From Bin5 sp022827195 (GTDB lineage: Bacteria > Chloroflexota > Anaerolineae > Caldilineales > Caldilineaceae), in contig OZ242331.1 in assembly GCA_965208275.1 (NCBI GenBank), forward strand, positions 3,596,001 to 3,660,000: 64,000 nucleotides of DNA, given 5' to 3'. Of the stretch, positions 53,650-63,261 are shown one piece after another. The notes under the pieces are model-generated. The model was given only the letters and a program-made list of their open reading frames with translations, searched no databases and was not told the origin of the DNA. Position 1 is the first letter of the stretch. Every line of letters begins with the position of its first letter. A program made the translations under genes and the position numbers.

Positions 53650-53698
53650 CCACGCTCCGTCCGCTCTGGACGGGACCTGAATCGTGTCATTCGTGAAA

Positions 53699-53715
53699 AA
53701 CTCTACGGTAGAGTT
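53699..53715. promoter_or_regulatory. palindrome AACTCTAC-G-GTAGAGTT upstream of the sigma gene
   Basis: Perfect 8-bp arms around one base, ~120 bases before the primary sigma gene and 50 bases after the methyltransferase stop. Could be an operator or short hairpin. Confidence 0.35.
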
Positions 53716-53836
53716 AGGACCCCGCAAGGTTGATGAAACGCGACGGAATTGAAAATGCTTGCAGGGCGACGCACCGGTCCACATAGGCGGGCCGGCTGCA
53801 GACTTTGAATGCCCATCCAGGAAAGAAGAGGGGACG

Positions 53837-55090
53837 ATGGCTGAAGAGATGCTTTTGACGAAAGACCAGACTGAAGAGGGCAGTGAGGCGTTGAATGGGG
53901 CCGCGCCGGAAATGAGCGCAGCGCAACCTGCGGTGCAGGCTTTCAGCCCGCAGGAGACCCTGACGCATCTGCTGAAGGTCGGTCGCGAAAAGGGCTTTGT
54001 CAGCTACGATGAAGTGCTGCATGTCATGCCCGAAGCTGAAAACGACATAGAGCAACTGGATGACATTTTCGCTTCTCTGCTTGACCAGGGAATCTCCGTC
54101 GGCCAGGCGAAAGAGGACATCCACCCGGAGGAGAAGCGGGAGTCGCCGGAGAGCGCGGAAGAGGACGAGTTCGATCTCAGTCAGATCGAGATAGACGATT
54201 CGATCAGCCTCTATCTCAAGGAGATTGGCCGCGTGCCGCTGCTGACCGCGGCCGAGGAGGTCGATCTGGCCAAGCGGATGGAGGCTGGGCGAGATTCGCG
54301 GCACCGGCTGAATCAAGAGGAAGTTGATTGGGAGGAGCGGGAGCAGTTGTTGTGGCTTATGCGCGATGGGCGGGCGGCGCAGGAGCACCTGATCAAGGCC
54401 AACAGCCGCCTGGTGGTAAGCGTGGCCAAGAAGTATGTGGGGCGCGGGGTGCCGTTTCTGGACCTGATTCAGGAGGGCAATATCGGGCTGATTCGCGCGG
54501 TCAAGAAGTTCGACTACTGCCGGGGATACAAGTTCAGCACCTACGCGACGTGGTGGATCCGGCAGGCGGTGACACGGGCGATTGCCGACCAGGGGCGCAC
54601 AATCCGCGTGCCGGTGCATATGTACGAGCAGATCAACCGGCTGACGCGCACGAGCCGCCAGCTGGTGCAGGAGCTGGGCCGCGATCCGACGACGGAAGAG
54701 ATCGCGGATGAGCTGGGGGTGACGCCGCGCAAGGTCGAGCATATCATGCGCGTGAGCCAGCGCCCGCTTAGCCTGGAAATGCCGGTCGGAGAGGAAGAGG
54801 ACAGCTACCTGGGCGACTTCATCGAAGACGAAGACGCGGACAGCCCGCAGGACTCGGCCGGCCGCCAGATTCTGCGTGAGGTGATCGACGAGATCTTCCA
54901 GAGCCTTTCGCCGCGCGAGGTACGCATCCTGCAGTTGCGTTTCGGACTGGTGGACGGCTACAACTACACGCTTGAGGAGGTCGGGCGGAAGTTCGGCGTC
55001 ACGCGTGAACGGATTCGCCAGATCGAGGCGCAGGCGCTGAGCCGCTTGCGCCACCCGAGCCGCAGCCGCAGACTGCGGGACTACTTGTAG
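53837..55090 (+). CDS. rpoD: RNA polymerase primary sigma factor (RpoD/SigA)
   Basis: 417 residues from ATG 53837 (AGAGGGG upstream; an open frame extends to 53759). Region 1.1-like HLLKVGREKGFVSYDEVLHV, an acidic linker, region 1.2 DDSISLYLKEIGRVPLLTA, region 2 RLVVSVAKKYVGRGVPFLDL and FSTYATWWIRQAVTRAI, region 3, and region 4.2 TLEEVGRKFGVTRERIRQIE. The full set of regions marks a group 1 (or close group 2) sigma factor. A second sigma-like protein, fused to BFN, lies 10 kb to the left. Confidence 0.93.
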   Translation: MAEEMLLTKDQTEEGSEALNGAAPEMSAAQPAVQAFSPQETLTHLLKVGREKGFVSYDEVLHVMPEAENDIEQLDDIFASLLDQGISVGQAKEDIHPEEKRESPESAEEDEFDLSQIEIDDSISLYLKEIGRVPLLTAAEEVDLAKRMEAGRDSRHRLNQEEVDWEEREQLLWLMRDGRAAQEHLIKANSRLVVSVAKKYVGRGVPFLDLIQEGNIGLIRAVKKFDYCRGYKFSTYATWWIRQAVTRAIADQGRTIRVPVHMYEQINRLTRTSRQLVQELGRDPTTEEIADELGVTPRKVEHIMRVSQRPLSLEMPVGEEEDSYLGDFIEDEDADSPQDSAGRQILREVIDEIFQSLSPREVRILQLRFGLVDGYNYTLEEVGRKFGVTRERIRQIEAQALSRLRHPSRSRRLRDYL

Positions 55091-55134
55091 TTGAAGCGCT
55101 ATAATTGAACCGCTGCAATTGAACCGCTGTAACT
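55091..55134. repeat. three tandem 14-bp repeats after rpoD
   Basis: TTGAAGCGCTATAA, TTGAACCGCTGCAA, TTGAACCGCTGTAA directly after the rpoD stop, then a partial CTGAAGCT. Confidence 0.75.
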
Positions 55135-55140
55135 GAAGCT

Positions 55141-55178
55141 CGGCTGGTGGCCGGTAGATAGAGGAAACCGCCAGCCGG
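55141..55178. terminator. bidirectional hairpin terminator between rpoD and mazG
   Basis: CGGCTGGTGG pairs with CCGCCAGCCG (10 bp, one mismatch/G-U) between convergent genes. There is no long U tract on either side. Confidence 0.55.
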
Positions 55179-55186
55179 GCAGATCC

Positions 55187-55525
55187 TCAGCGTACATCCC
55201 CTTCCCCGCGAATTACACCGCGTTCCAGCCGATCGAAAAGCTTAGAGATGTTCTGCGCGGCCACTTCCTCGAGTGGAAGGTCGAGTTCCGTGCAGATTTG
55301 GGTCAGATACCAGAGCACGTCGCCCAGTTCGCTCTTCAGGGCGGCGCGGTCCTCTTCGCTGATGACACCGCCTTTGTCGCGAAAGATCTTCTTTATTTTG
55401 CCCGCCACTTCGCCGGCCTCGTTCACAAGGCCCAGCGTCGGATAGACGATAGGGTGGTCGGTGCTGATCAGGCTCCAGGTCTTGCGGGACTCCCTCTGAT
55501 AGCGCTCGAAATCGATCCTCTCCAT
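55187..55525 (-). CDS. MazG-like nucleotide pyrophosphohydrolase
   Basis: 112 residues. The all-alpha NTP-PPase metal motifs EAGEVAGKIKK (ExxE-like) and ELGDVLWYLTQI (ExxD) are present. Members hydrolyse (d)NTPs to monophosphates, often as house-cleaning enzymes. Single-domain length matches the MazG-like/RS21-C6 group. AAAGAGG before ATG. Upstream, 112 bp separates it from gyrB, with the gyrB terminator between. Confidence 0.85.
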   Translation of the reverse strand: MERIDFERYQRESRKTWSLISTDHPIVYPTLGLVNEAGEVAGKIKKIFRDKGGVISEEDRAALKSELGDVLWYLTQICTELDLPLEEVAAQNISKLFDRLERGVIRGEGDVR

Positions 55526-55591
55526 GCCTCTTTCCTTCGCTGACGGGTGTGGGGTGTCTTCGGTTGCGGGCGGCCCCGAACAAACAACACA

Positions 55592-55618
55592 AAAGGCCCG
55601 ACCTTTCAGTCGGGCCTT
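55592..55618 (-). terminator. rho-independent terminator of gyrB
   Basis: In leftward RNA AAGGCCCGAC pairs with GUCGGGCCUU (loop UGAAAG) and is followed by UUGUGUUGUUUG. It lies 20 bases after the gyrB stop. Confidence 0.85.
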
Positions 55619-55637
55619 GGGCTCGGCACGGGTGCGG

Positions 55638-57590
55638 TTATACGTCCAGATTGCGCACCTCGTGGGCGTGCGTCTGGATGAAGCGGCGGCGGGGCGGGAC
55701 GCTGCTACCCATCAGCATATCGAAGGTGCGGTCGGCTTCGGCCGCGTCCTCGACCTGAACTTGCAGCAGGGTCCGGTGGTCCGGGTTCATGGTCGTCTCC
55801 CACAGCTGCTCCGGGTTCATCTCGCCCAGCCCTTTGTAGCGCTGCTCCAGCTTGATATTGTCGGCGCCCATCTCCTGCCGGATCTGCGAGAGAGCGTTGT
55901 CGTTGTAGACATACTGTTCGGAGCGCTTTGATTTGCCGTTCTGACGCTCGGTGATCTGCACCTTGTAGAGCGGCGGTTGGGCGATGTAGAGATGGCCGTT
56001 TTCGACCAGCGGCTCCATGTAGCGGAAGAAGAGCGTCAGCAGTAACGTACGGATATGCGCGCCGTCGACGTCAGCGTCGGTCATGACGATAATGCGGTTG
56101 TAGCGCAGGTTTTCGACGGTAAAGTCATCGGCGACGCCGGTCCCGAGCGCGGTGATCAGCGACTGGATCTCCTTGTTGCCCAGAATTTTGTCGAGGCTGG
56201 TGCGCTCAACGTTGAGGATTTTGCCGCGTAGCGGCAGGACGGCCTGGAAGCGGCGGTCGCGGCCCTGTTTGGCGCTGCCGCCGGCGCTGTCGCCCTCGAC
56301 GATGTAGAGCTCGCTCTCGTTCGGGTCGCGGCTGGAGCAGTCGGCAAGCTTGCCCGGCAGGGTCAGGCTCTCGAGCGCGCTCTTGCGGATAACCAGCTCG
56401 CGGGCCTTGCGTGCGGCCTCCCTGGCGCGGAAGGCGACTTGGCACTTGTCGGTAATGCGTTTGGCCTCGCGCGGGTTCTCCTCCATCCAGCTGTTGATGC
56501 CCTCGGCCACAGCCGTTTCCACATGGTAACGGACCTCGTTGTTGAGCAGTTTGAGCTTGTTCTGGCCTTCGAATTGGGGCTCCAGGACCTTGACGCTGAC
56601 GATGGCGGTCATGCCCTGGCGGGTGTCGTCGCCGCTGAAGTTGGGGTCGTTGTCCTTGAGGATGCCCTGCTTGCGCGCGTAGTCGTTAATCTGGCGGGTA
56701 AGCGCGGCGCGCAGGCCGGTCAGATGTGTGCCGCCATCGGGCGTATTAATGGTGTTGGCAAAGGCGAAGATCGATTCGTTGTAGCCGTCAGTGTACTGGA
56801 TTGCGGCCTCGACATGGGTCGATTCGATCTGCATGTCGACGTAGATCGGCTGGTGCAGCACCGTACGATTCTTGTTTAGATAGCGCACAAACGTCTGCAC
56901 GCCGCCCTCGAAATAGAAGCTGATCTCGCGCGTCTCGTCGCCGCGTTCATCGATGAAATGGATATCGACGCCGCGTGTGAGGAAGGCCATCTCGCGGAAT
57001 CGGGTCACCAGCGCGTGCCAGTCGTATTCGAGTACGTCGAAAATGGTGTCGTCGCGCAGAAAACGCTGGATCGTGCCGGTCTCGTCGCGGGGACAGTTCC
57101 CGACCTCCTTCAAGTCGGTCACCGGCACGCCGCGCCTGAATTCCTGCTCCCAGATCTTGCCGTTGCGCTTTACTTGCGTCACCATCCACTCACTAAGCGC
57201 GTTGACCGCGCTGACGCCGACACCGTGGAGGCCGCCGGAGACCTTGTAGCCGGCACCGCCGAACTTTCCGCCGGCGTGCAGTTTCGTCATTACGACGGTC
57301 AACGCGGGCAGACCGGTTTGCTTCTGCGTGCCGACGGGAATGCCGGCACCGTTGTCTTCGACGGTTACACTCTCGTCCTTGTGGATCGTCACCACGATCT
57401 TGTCGCAGCGGCCTTGCATCGCCTCATCGATGGCGTTGTCGACGACCTCGTAGACCATGTGATGCAGCGCCTTGTCGTCGGTGCCGCCGATGTACATGCC
57501 GGGCCGCTTGCGAACGGCCTCCAGGCCTTCGAGCACCTGGATCTGATCGGCGCCGTAGACGAAATCCTTCTTGTTCATCCTTTCAGCCAC
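55638..57590 (-). CDS. gyrB: DNA gyrase subunit B
   Basis: 650 residues. GHKL ATPase: VVDNAIDEAMQG (Glu/Asn), EDNGAGIPVG and GGLHGVGVSAVNALS. TOPRIM: YIVEGDSAGGSAKQGRDR and MTDADVDGAHIRTL. C-terminal YKGLGEMNPEQLWETTM. GTG 57590 with GGAGG five bases upstream is preferred to TTG 57602; ATG 57578 is possible. ParE is the paralogous alternative, but the length and motif set favour GyrB. Consistent with an origin-proximal locus. Confidence 0.93.
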   Translation of the reverse strand: MAERMNKKDFVYGADQIQVLEGLEAVRKRPGMYIGGTDDKALHHMVYEVVDNAIDEAMQGRCDKIVVTIHKDESVTVEDNGAGIPVGTQKQTGLPALTVVMTKLHAGGKFGGAGYKVSGGLHGVGVSAVNALSEWMVTQVKRNGKIWEQEFRRGVPVTDLKEVGNCPRDETGTIQRFLRDDTIFDVLEYDWHALVTRFREMAFLTRGVDIHFIDERGDETREISFYFEGGVQTFVRYLNKNRTVLHQPIYVDMQIESTHVEAAIQYTDGYNESIFAFANTINTPDGGTHLTGLRAALTRQINDYARKQGILKDNDPNFSGDDTRQGMTAIVSVKVLEPQFEGQNKLKLLNNEVRYHVETAVAEGINSWMEENPREAKRITDKCQVAFRAREAARKARELVIRKSALESLTLPGKLADCSSRDPNESELYIVEGDSAGGSAKQGRDRRFQAVLPLRGKILNVERTSLDKILGNKEIQSLITALGTGVADDFTVENLRYNRIIVMTDADVDGAHIRTLLLTLFFRYMEPLVENGHLYIAQPPLYKVQITERQNGKSKRSEQYVYNDNALSQIRQEMGADNIKLEQRYKGLGEMNPEQLWETTMNPDHRTLLQVQVEDAAEADRTFDMLMGSSVPPRRRFIQTHAHEVRNLDV

Positions 57591-57670
57591 AGAATCCTCC
57601 AACAGTTTGAGGCTGCTGAGATAGCCGCAGACAGCCCCGCTAGAATGTCTCCGCTTGCGCCCGCCAGGTG

Positions 57671-58648
57671 TCAGGCTGACGCCTGCGACTCTCCCTGCTG
57701 CATCGCCAGGATGCGGGTCCGGTAGAAGACGAGCAGAGACATTGCCAGTCCCGTGCCGATAAAGGTATTTCCCAGCGTGGCAAGGGCCACACCCAGGGAG
57801 TGCAGCTGCGTGATCTGACGGAACAGCAGCCCCATACCCAAAGAGATCAGACTGGTCAGCAGTATGAACCCGAGCGTATGCCAGAAGTTATGGCGGACCA
57901 GATGTATGCTACGACGGACTGCGTGTCCTATGGCCAGGTCGTCCATCACCATCGCGGTGGTCACAAAGTATAGGAAGAGCAGGATCACAATGACCAGACC
58001 GCCGAAAAAGCTGCCAAAGAGCAGGAGCGCGCCGGAACCGAGCGCCGGGCTAATCAGTGTCAACACAGTAATGCCCAACATGCCGGGAATGTAGATCATC
58101 AACAGGCCGAAAACGACAATAACCAGAAAACCGATTGTGCGCAGCCAGTGGCGGACGACGCGCCGCGCCAGGCTGTTGATTGAGAGCGCCTTCTGGCTTT
58201 CGCCGATTGGCAAACTCCTGGCCAGAAGATTCATGTAGGTCGCGCCAATCAGGAGACCGGCGAGCCCAAAGAGCAGTGAAAGCAGAATCGCGGTGGCGAC
58301 CGAGTCGATCTCGACACTGGGATGGCCGCCTTTGATTGCGGGCAGGACGGCGAGCAGGCTAGGCACACGATAGAGCAGACCGTTGACTAGAAAGTGGGCC
58401 AAGTTGCTGGTCTGACCAACCGCAACCAGCAGTTCCCCGGTCTGCGGAGAGGCGAACGGGTTCCCTTCCATCATGTTTGCGCCGGCCGTCATCGTCCTGA
58501 AGAGGTCGGCCAGCTGCTCCAGGAGCGGCCCGACGCTCCAGCGGGGCATGAGCCACAGAAGGGCGTCCAAGAGAAGTGGCAACAGCAGCAAGCCGGGGCG
58601 CTGACCGACGAAGCGGTAGCCGGTTGATATGCTGTCGATGACACCCAC
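57671..58648 (-). CDS. uncharacterised multi-pass membrane protein
   Basis: 325 residues from GTG 58648 (GGAAGG upstream; TTG 58705 is an alternative). Six or seven predicted helices, with an extracytoplasmic region after helix 1 (WLMPRWSVGPLLEQLADLF) and a basic internal segment (HAVRRSIHLVRHNFW). The layout resembles DUF-type membrane proteins of the YciC/GDPD-membrane-domain kind. No catalytic motif seen and no function assigned. Confidence 0.75.
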   Translation of the reverse strand: MGVIDSISTGYRFVGQRPGLLLLPLLLDALLWLMPRWSVGPLLEQLADLFRTMTAGANMMEGNPFASPQTGELLVAVGQTSNLAHFLVNGLLYRVPSLLAVLPAIKGGHPSVEIDSVATAILLSLLFGLAGLLIGATYMNLLARSLPIGESQKALSINSLARRVVRHWLRTIGFLVIVVFGLLMIYIPGMLGITVLTLISPALGSGALLLFGSFFGGLVIVILLFLYFVTTAMVMDDLAIGHAVRRSIHLVRHNFWHTLGFILLTSLISLGMGLLFRQITQLHSLGVALATLGNTFIGTGLAMSLLVFYRTRILAMQQGESQASA

Positions 58649-58815
58649 GAGCGCCTTCCGATCGCGGCTGCAAGACCCTTCGAGGACAGGGTCGCCGGAC
58701 TGCAAATGGCCGCAAAGTCTAACTAACTCATTTTACCATATACGCCACTTCGGGCCGAACTGTCGCGGCCAGCGATCCCGTAAGCGCAGGCAAAGAGTTC
58801 GCCTTGGAAACCGAT

Positions 58816-58842
58816 TAGACGGGAGGGCCGGAGCCGTCTAAA
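58816..58842. promoter_or_regulatory. hairpin upstream of murA
   Basis: TTAGACGG pairs with CCGTCTAA around an 11-nt loop, ending ~58 bases before the murA start. Function unknown; possible leader hairpin. Confidence 0.35.
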
Positions 58843-58899
58843 ATCAGGGGACCGAGTACAACGAAGCGCCTTTGCTTTCAGACGACCCAAGGAGTCAGC

Positions 58900-60216
58900 A
58901 TGGCCTCATTTGCCATCGAGGGCGGCCATCCAATCGAAGGAACTGTCAGCGTCAGCGGCAACAAGAACGCCGCATTTCCCCTGATTGCCGCATCTCTGCT
59001 CACCGATGAAGCCGTTGTCCTGGAAAATGTGCCGCAGATCGACGACGTTGGTACGATGCTGGAAATCCTGGCAGGGCTGGGGGTCTCGATCAGCAGGCAA
59101 GGCAGCCGGTTGAGGCTGTGTGCGAAGGGACTGCACGGGCATGCGCCGGATGCACGGCTTTTCAGCCGCATCCGCGGGGGATTGAACCTGATGGGGCCGT
59201 TGCTGGCGCGGCGGGGCGCGTTCAAGGTCGGCGGCGCGGCAGGCGGCGACGACATCGGGCGGCGGCGGATCGACACGCATCTGCTCGCCTTTGACCATTT
59301 GGGGGCTTCGTTCGCCCGGCCCGGCGGCGGCCCGTTTGAATTGCGCGCGGGCGGCCGGCTGCGCGGCGCAGATATTCTGCTGGACGAGGCTTCTGTGACC
59401 GCGACGCAGAATGCAGTAATGGCCGCCTCGCTGGCCAGCGGGACCACGGTCCTGCGCAACACGGCCAGCGAGCCGCATGTGCAGGAGCTTTGCCGGCTGC
59501 TGGCGGCGATGGGTTGCCCGATCGAGGGGATCGGCAGCAACACGCTGGTCGTGCATGGCCAGGAGCGGCTGCATGGGGCGAAGGTGACGGTCGGGCCGGA
59601 CTATATGGAGGTGGGCAGCTTTATCGGCCTGGGCGCGATCACGCGCGGGGCGTTGCGGATTGCCAACGTCGAGCCGGGGCATCTGCGCATGTTCGAGCTG
59701 GTCTTCCGTCAGCGGCTGGGTGTGCGTATGGAGCTGGAGGAGGACCCCCAGTCAGGGCTGACGGGATACACGCTTGTGGTGCAGGATGAGCAGGCATTGC
59801 GCGTGCGTCCCGACTTTGGCGGCGCGATCCCAAAGATTGATGACGCGCCCTGGCCCGCGTTTCCGCCAGATGTGATGAGCATCGCCATTGTCGTCGCCTC
59901 ACAGGCGGAGGGTACGGTGCTAATCCACGAAAAGATGTTTGAGAGCCGTCTCTATTTTGTGGATAAGCTGGTGGCGATGGGCGCGCAAATCATTGTCTGC
60001 GACCCGCACCGGGCTGTGGTGACCGGTCCGGCGCGGCTTGTCGGCCAGGAGGTAAGCAGCCCAGATATCCGCGCGGGTATGGCGTTGATTCTGGCCGCGC
60101 TCAGCGCGGAAGGGGAGACACGCATCGGTAACAGCGAACAGATCGACCGGGGATACCAGCGCGTGGACGAAAAGCTGCGCGCGGTCGGCGCGCGCATCGA
60201 GCGCGTCGACGGCTGA
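58900..60216 (+). CDS. murA: UDP-N-acetylglucosamine 1-carboxyvinyltransferase, Asp-type active site
   Basis: 438 residues. SGNKNAAFPL supplies Lys22-Asn23; the EPSP-synthase-like twin domains are complete. The catalytic-loop motif, normally GGCAIGxRPVDLH, reads GGDDIGRRRIDTH, so Asp117 replaces the Cys. A Cys-to-Asp change at this position is the known basis of natural fosfomycin resistance in other MurA enzymes. It makes UDP-GlcNAc-enolpyruvate, the first committed step of peptidoglycan. AAGGAG precedes the ATG. Because this is the only copy seen, a paralogue with another role is not excluded. Confidence 0.88.
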   Translation: MASFAIEGGHPIEGTVSVSGNKNAAFPLIAASLLTDEAVVLENVPQIDDVGTMLEILAGLGVSISRQGSRLRLCAKGLHGHAPDARLFSRIRGGLNLMGPLLARRGAFKVGGAAGGDDIGRRRIDTHLLAFDHLGASFARPGGGPFELRAGGRLRGADILLDEASVTATQNAVMAASLASGTTVLRNTASEPHVQELCRLLAAMGCPIEGIGSNTLVVHGQERLHGAKVTVGPDYMEVGSFIGLGAITRGALRIANVEPGHLRMFELVFRQRLGVRMELEEDPQSGLTGYTLVVQDEQALRVRPDFGGAIPKIDDAPWPAFPPDVMSIAIVVASQAEGTVLIHEKMFESRLYFVDKLVAMGAQIIVCDPHRAVVTGPARLVGQEVSSPDIRAGMALILAALSAEGETRIGNSEQIDRGYQRVDEKLRAVGARIERVDG

Positions 60217-60221
60217 ACCGG

Positions 60222-61640
60222 TCAGCCGCTGCCGTCCGCGGCGGACTGTTGCGCCCGCCGCAAAGCCAGTTTGCGCCGCAGATCGTCGTGGGCGTCGCGG
60301 TCGAGAGGATAGCGCGCCGCGGCCCACATCGAGAGAAGCAGCAGGACCGCGGGGGCTCCGCCCATTATGAAACGCAAAGCGAGCACCGCCTCGGGCGGCT
60401 GCGACGCGGCCGCGCCTTCGACGAAGCCGGCCGCGTTGAGGATCTGGGGCACGATCAGGCCGACGACGAAGGCGGTGGCGATCTTGCGGAAGGTGACCAG
60501 ATAGGCGGAATAGACGCCTTCGCGGCGCTCACCGCTGTGCCATTCGTCCTCTTCGATGATATCGGCCACGATCGCCCAGGGTGTGACGTTGGCCGCGCCG
60601 TAGCCGATGCCGGCAATGGCAGCCACGAACAGCACGAGCGCGGGGTTCCCCGGCGGCAGCAGGCTTATCACCGCCATGACCGCGGCCCAGAAGACCATCA
60701 TGCGGATGTATGTGCGGCTCTTGCCCCAGCGGCGCATCAGCTGCACTGTCAACGGCATTGATAAGAAGGCGACACCAAGCACTGCTGCCAATACGTAACT
60801 ATCGAACGGCGGCGTTAGCTGCATGTAGTAGACGAGGAACCAGACAAAGACCGCGGTGATGATGTCGACCGCGCTGAAAGCCAGGACGTAGATGGCGGCG
60901 CCGATGCGGAAGGGCCGGTTGGCGAAGACCTCTTTGGTGATGCGAACGAAGTTTGGCCGGCCCTCAGGTCTCGCCAACTCCCGCTGCGGCTCGCGAATGA
61001 AAGCCACGACCAGCAGCGGCGCCACGACAATCAGCAACCCCCAGATCGCACCCGAGACGGCGAAGCCGTATTGCAACGCGTCAGGCCCGCTGAACCAACC
61101 GGCGAAGACCGTCTCTGCCAACCGCTTGAAAAGGCCGGCGGTCAGAAGGGCAACGAAGATCGAGTTTCCCATACGCCAGCCGGCGAGGCTGGCGCGCTCG
61201 TCGTAGTCTTCGGTCAGCTCCGCGGTAAGCGCGGCGTAGGGTGCGTTGACGATGGTGAAGGCGGTGTCGTAGAGGATGAATATGACCGCGTAGTAGAGGG
61301 CCGCGGCGAGGCCGCCTTCGAACGGCGGCGGGCTGAACATGAGGAAGAAGCCGACGCCGAAGGGCAGCGCGCCGAGGAGCATGAAGGGGCGGCGGCGGCC
61401 CCAGCGGCTGCGGAATCGGTCGCTGAGGATGCCGATCAGGGGGTCGTTGACGCCGTCCCAGAAGCGGCCGATGATGAATGCGACGCCGGCCAGGCTTATG
61501 TCGACGCCGACGACTGTGACGGTGAAATAGAACCAGAAAAGAGTGCGGGCCGTGGTCGCAGAGGCCGCGCCCCAGTCGCCAAGCCCGTAGATGACCTTGG
61601 TGAAGGTGGGCAGCCGCTGCCGCGCTACGCCGGTCGAAAT
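60222..61640 (-). CDS. GPH-type (MelB-like) sugar/cation MFS symporter, ATT start
   Basis: 472 residues if translation starts at ATT 61640. The frame from there reads QRLPTFTKVIYGLGDWG and DPLIGILSDRFRSRWGRRR, the conserved N-terminal half of glycoside-pentoside-hexuronide symporters, before the first ATG/GTG-type start at 61382, which would drop ~86 residues including the first helices. GGGAGG lies seven bases before the ATT. CTG 61613 is the other candidate. About 12 helices. It reads on from the SH3b lipoprotein gene (17-nt gap). Confidence 0.8.
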   Translation of the reverse strand: MSTGVARQRLPTFTKVIYGLGDWGAASATTARTLFWFYFTVTVVGVDISLAGVAFIIGRFWDGVNDPLIGILSDRFRSRWGRRRPFMLLGALPFGVGFFLMFSPPPFEGGLAAALYYAVIFILYDTAFTIVNAPYAALTAELTEDYDERASLAGWRMGNSIFVALLTAGLFKRLAETVFAGWFSGPDALQYGFAVSGAIWGLLIVVAPLLVVAFIREPQRELARPEGRPNFVRITKEVFANRPFRIGAAIYVLAFSAVDIITAVFVWFLVYYMQLTPPFDSYVLAAVLGVAFLSMPLTVQLMRRWGKSRTYIRMMVFWAAVMAVISLLPPGNPALVLFVAAIAGIGYGAANVTPWAIVADIIEEDEWHSGERREGVYSAYLVTFRKIATAFVVGLIVPQILNAAGFVEGAAASQPPEAVLALRFIMGGAPAVLLLLSMWAAARYPLDRDAHDDLRRKLALRRAQQSAADGSG

Positions 61641-61657
61641 TGTCCCGCCTCCCTAGA

Positions 61658-62680
<1,023 letters not shown>

Positions 62681-62703
62681 CGGCGAAAGATTCTCCTTGC
62701 ATA

Positions 62704-63153
62704 TCAGGCGCGCTGCCATTCCCGAGACGATAGTAGACAGGTATGGCACGGTACGCCTATGATAGCAGGTAGGATAAAACGGGGAAAGTCGCGCAAATCT
62801 GGCTGGGGAGGGCGAGGCCGAGATATGATTCGGGAACTATATAGGGGATTCGTCTGCCTATGGAAGACGGGGGCCAACTCGCCGGCCACGGAGCGCAACG
62901 CGAGCAGGCCAACGCTTGTCGCCGCGTAGACCACGCCGCCTACGACTGCCTGACCCACAGGAATCGGGCCGCCAAGGTTGTCGTACCAGAAAAGGTTTCC
63001 GCTGGCCGCATCGAAAGCGTAATGATGCCTTTTATAGGCGCCTGCATTCGCGACTCCCTAGGCGACAGGCTCTATCGTTGGCCAATTCGGATCATAGTTG
63101 GGGTATCCGTAAAGGCCCGCTGCACAACCGACAGCAACCAGTACGATCGCCAT
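62704..63153 (-). pseudogene. PQQ-repeat (BamB-like) lipoprotein pseudogene
   Basis: ATG 63153 opens a signal-like MAIVLVAVGCAAG and then a TAG (63060-63058) follows after 31 codons. The same frame continues with a PQQ beta-propeller blade (HHYAFDAASGNLFWYD, GGVVYAATSVGLLALR) and then loses similarity before a stop near 62704. Most blades are missing. It is a relic of a secreted quinoprotein-like or propeller lipoprotein. Confidence 0.6.
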
Positions 63154-63261
63154 AATCGGCGGCAGTCACACCGACTTCAAACGCACGAGCAGAAAATTCT
63201 CCCTCTCGGCCCGTCGCAATGTCATTTTGAAACGACGGTGCACGCCGATAACCGAACCGAT

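Noticed and set aside
63058..63060. TAG read through as pyrrolysine
   Set aside because: It lies in a degenerate PQQ-repeat relic with missing blades; decay is simpler.
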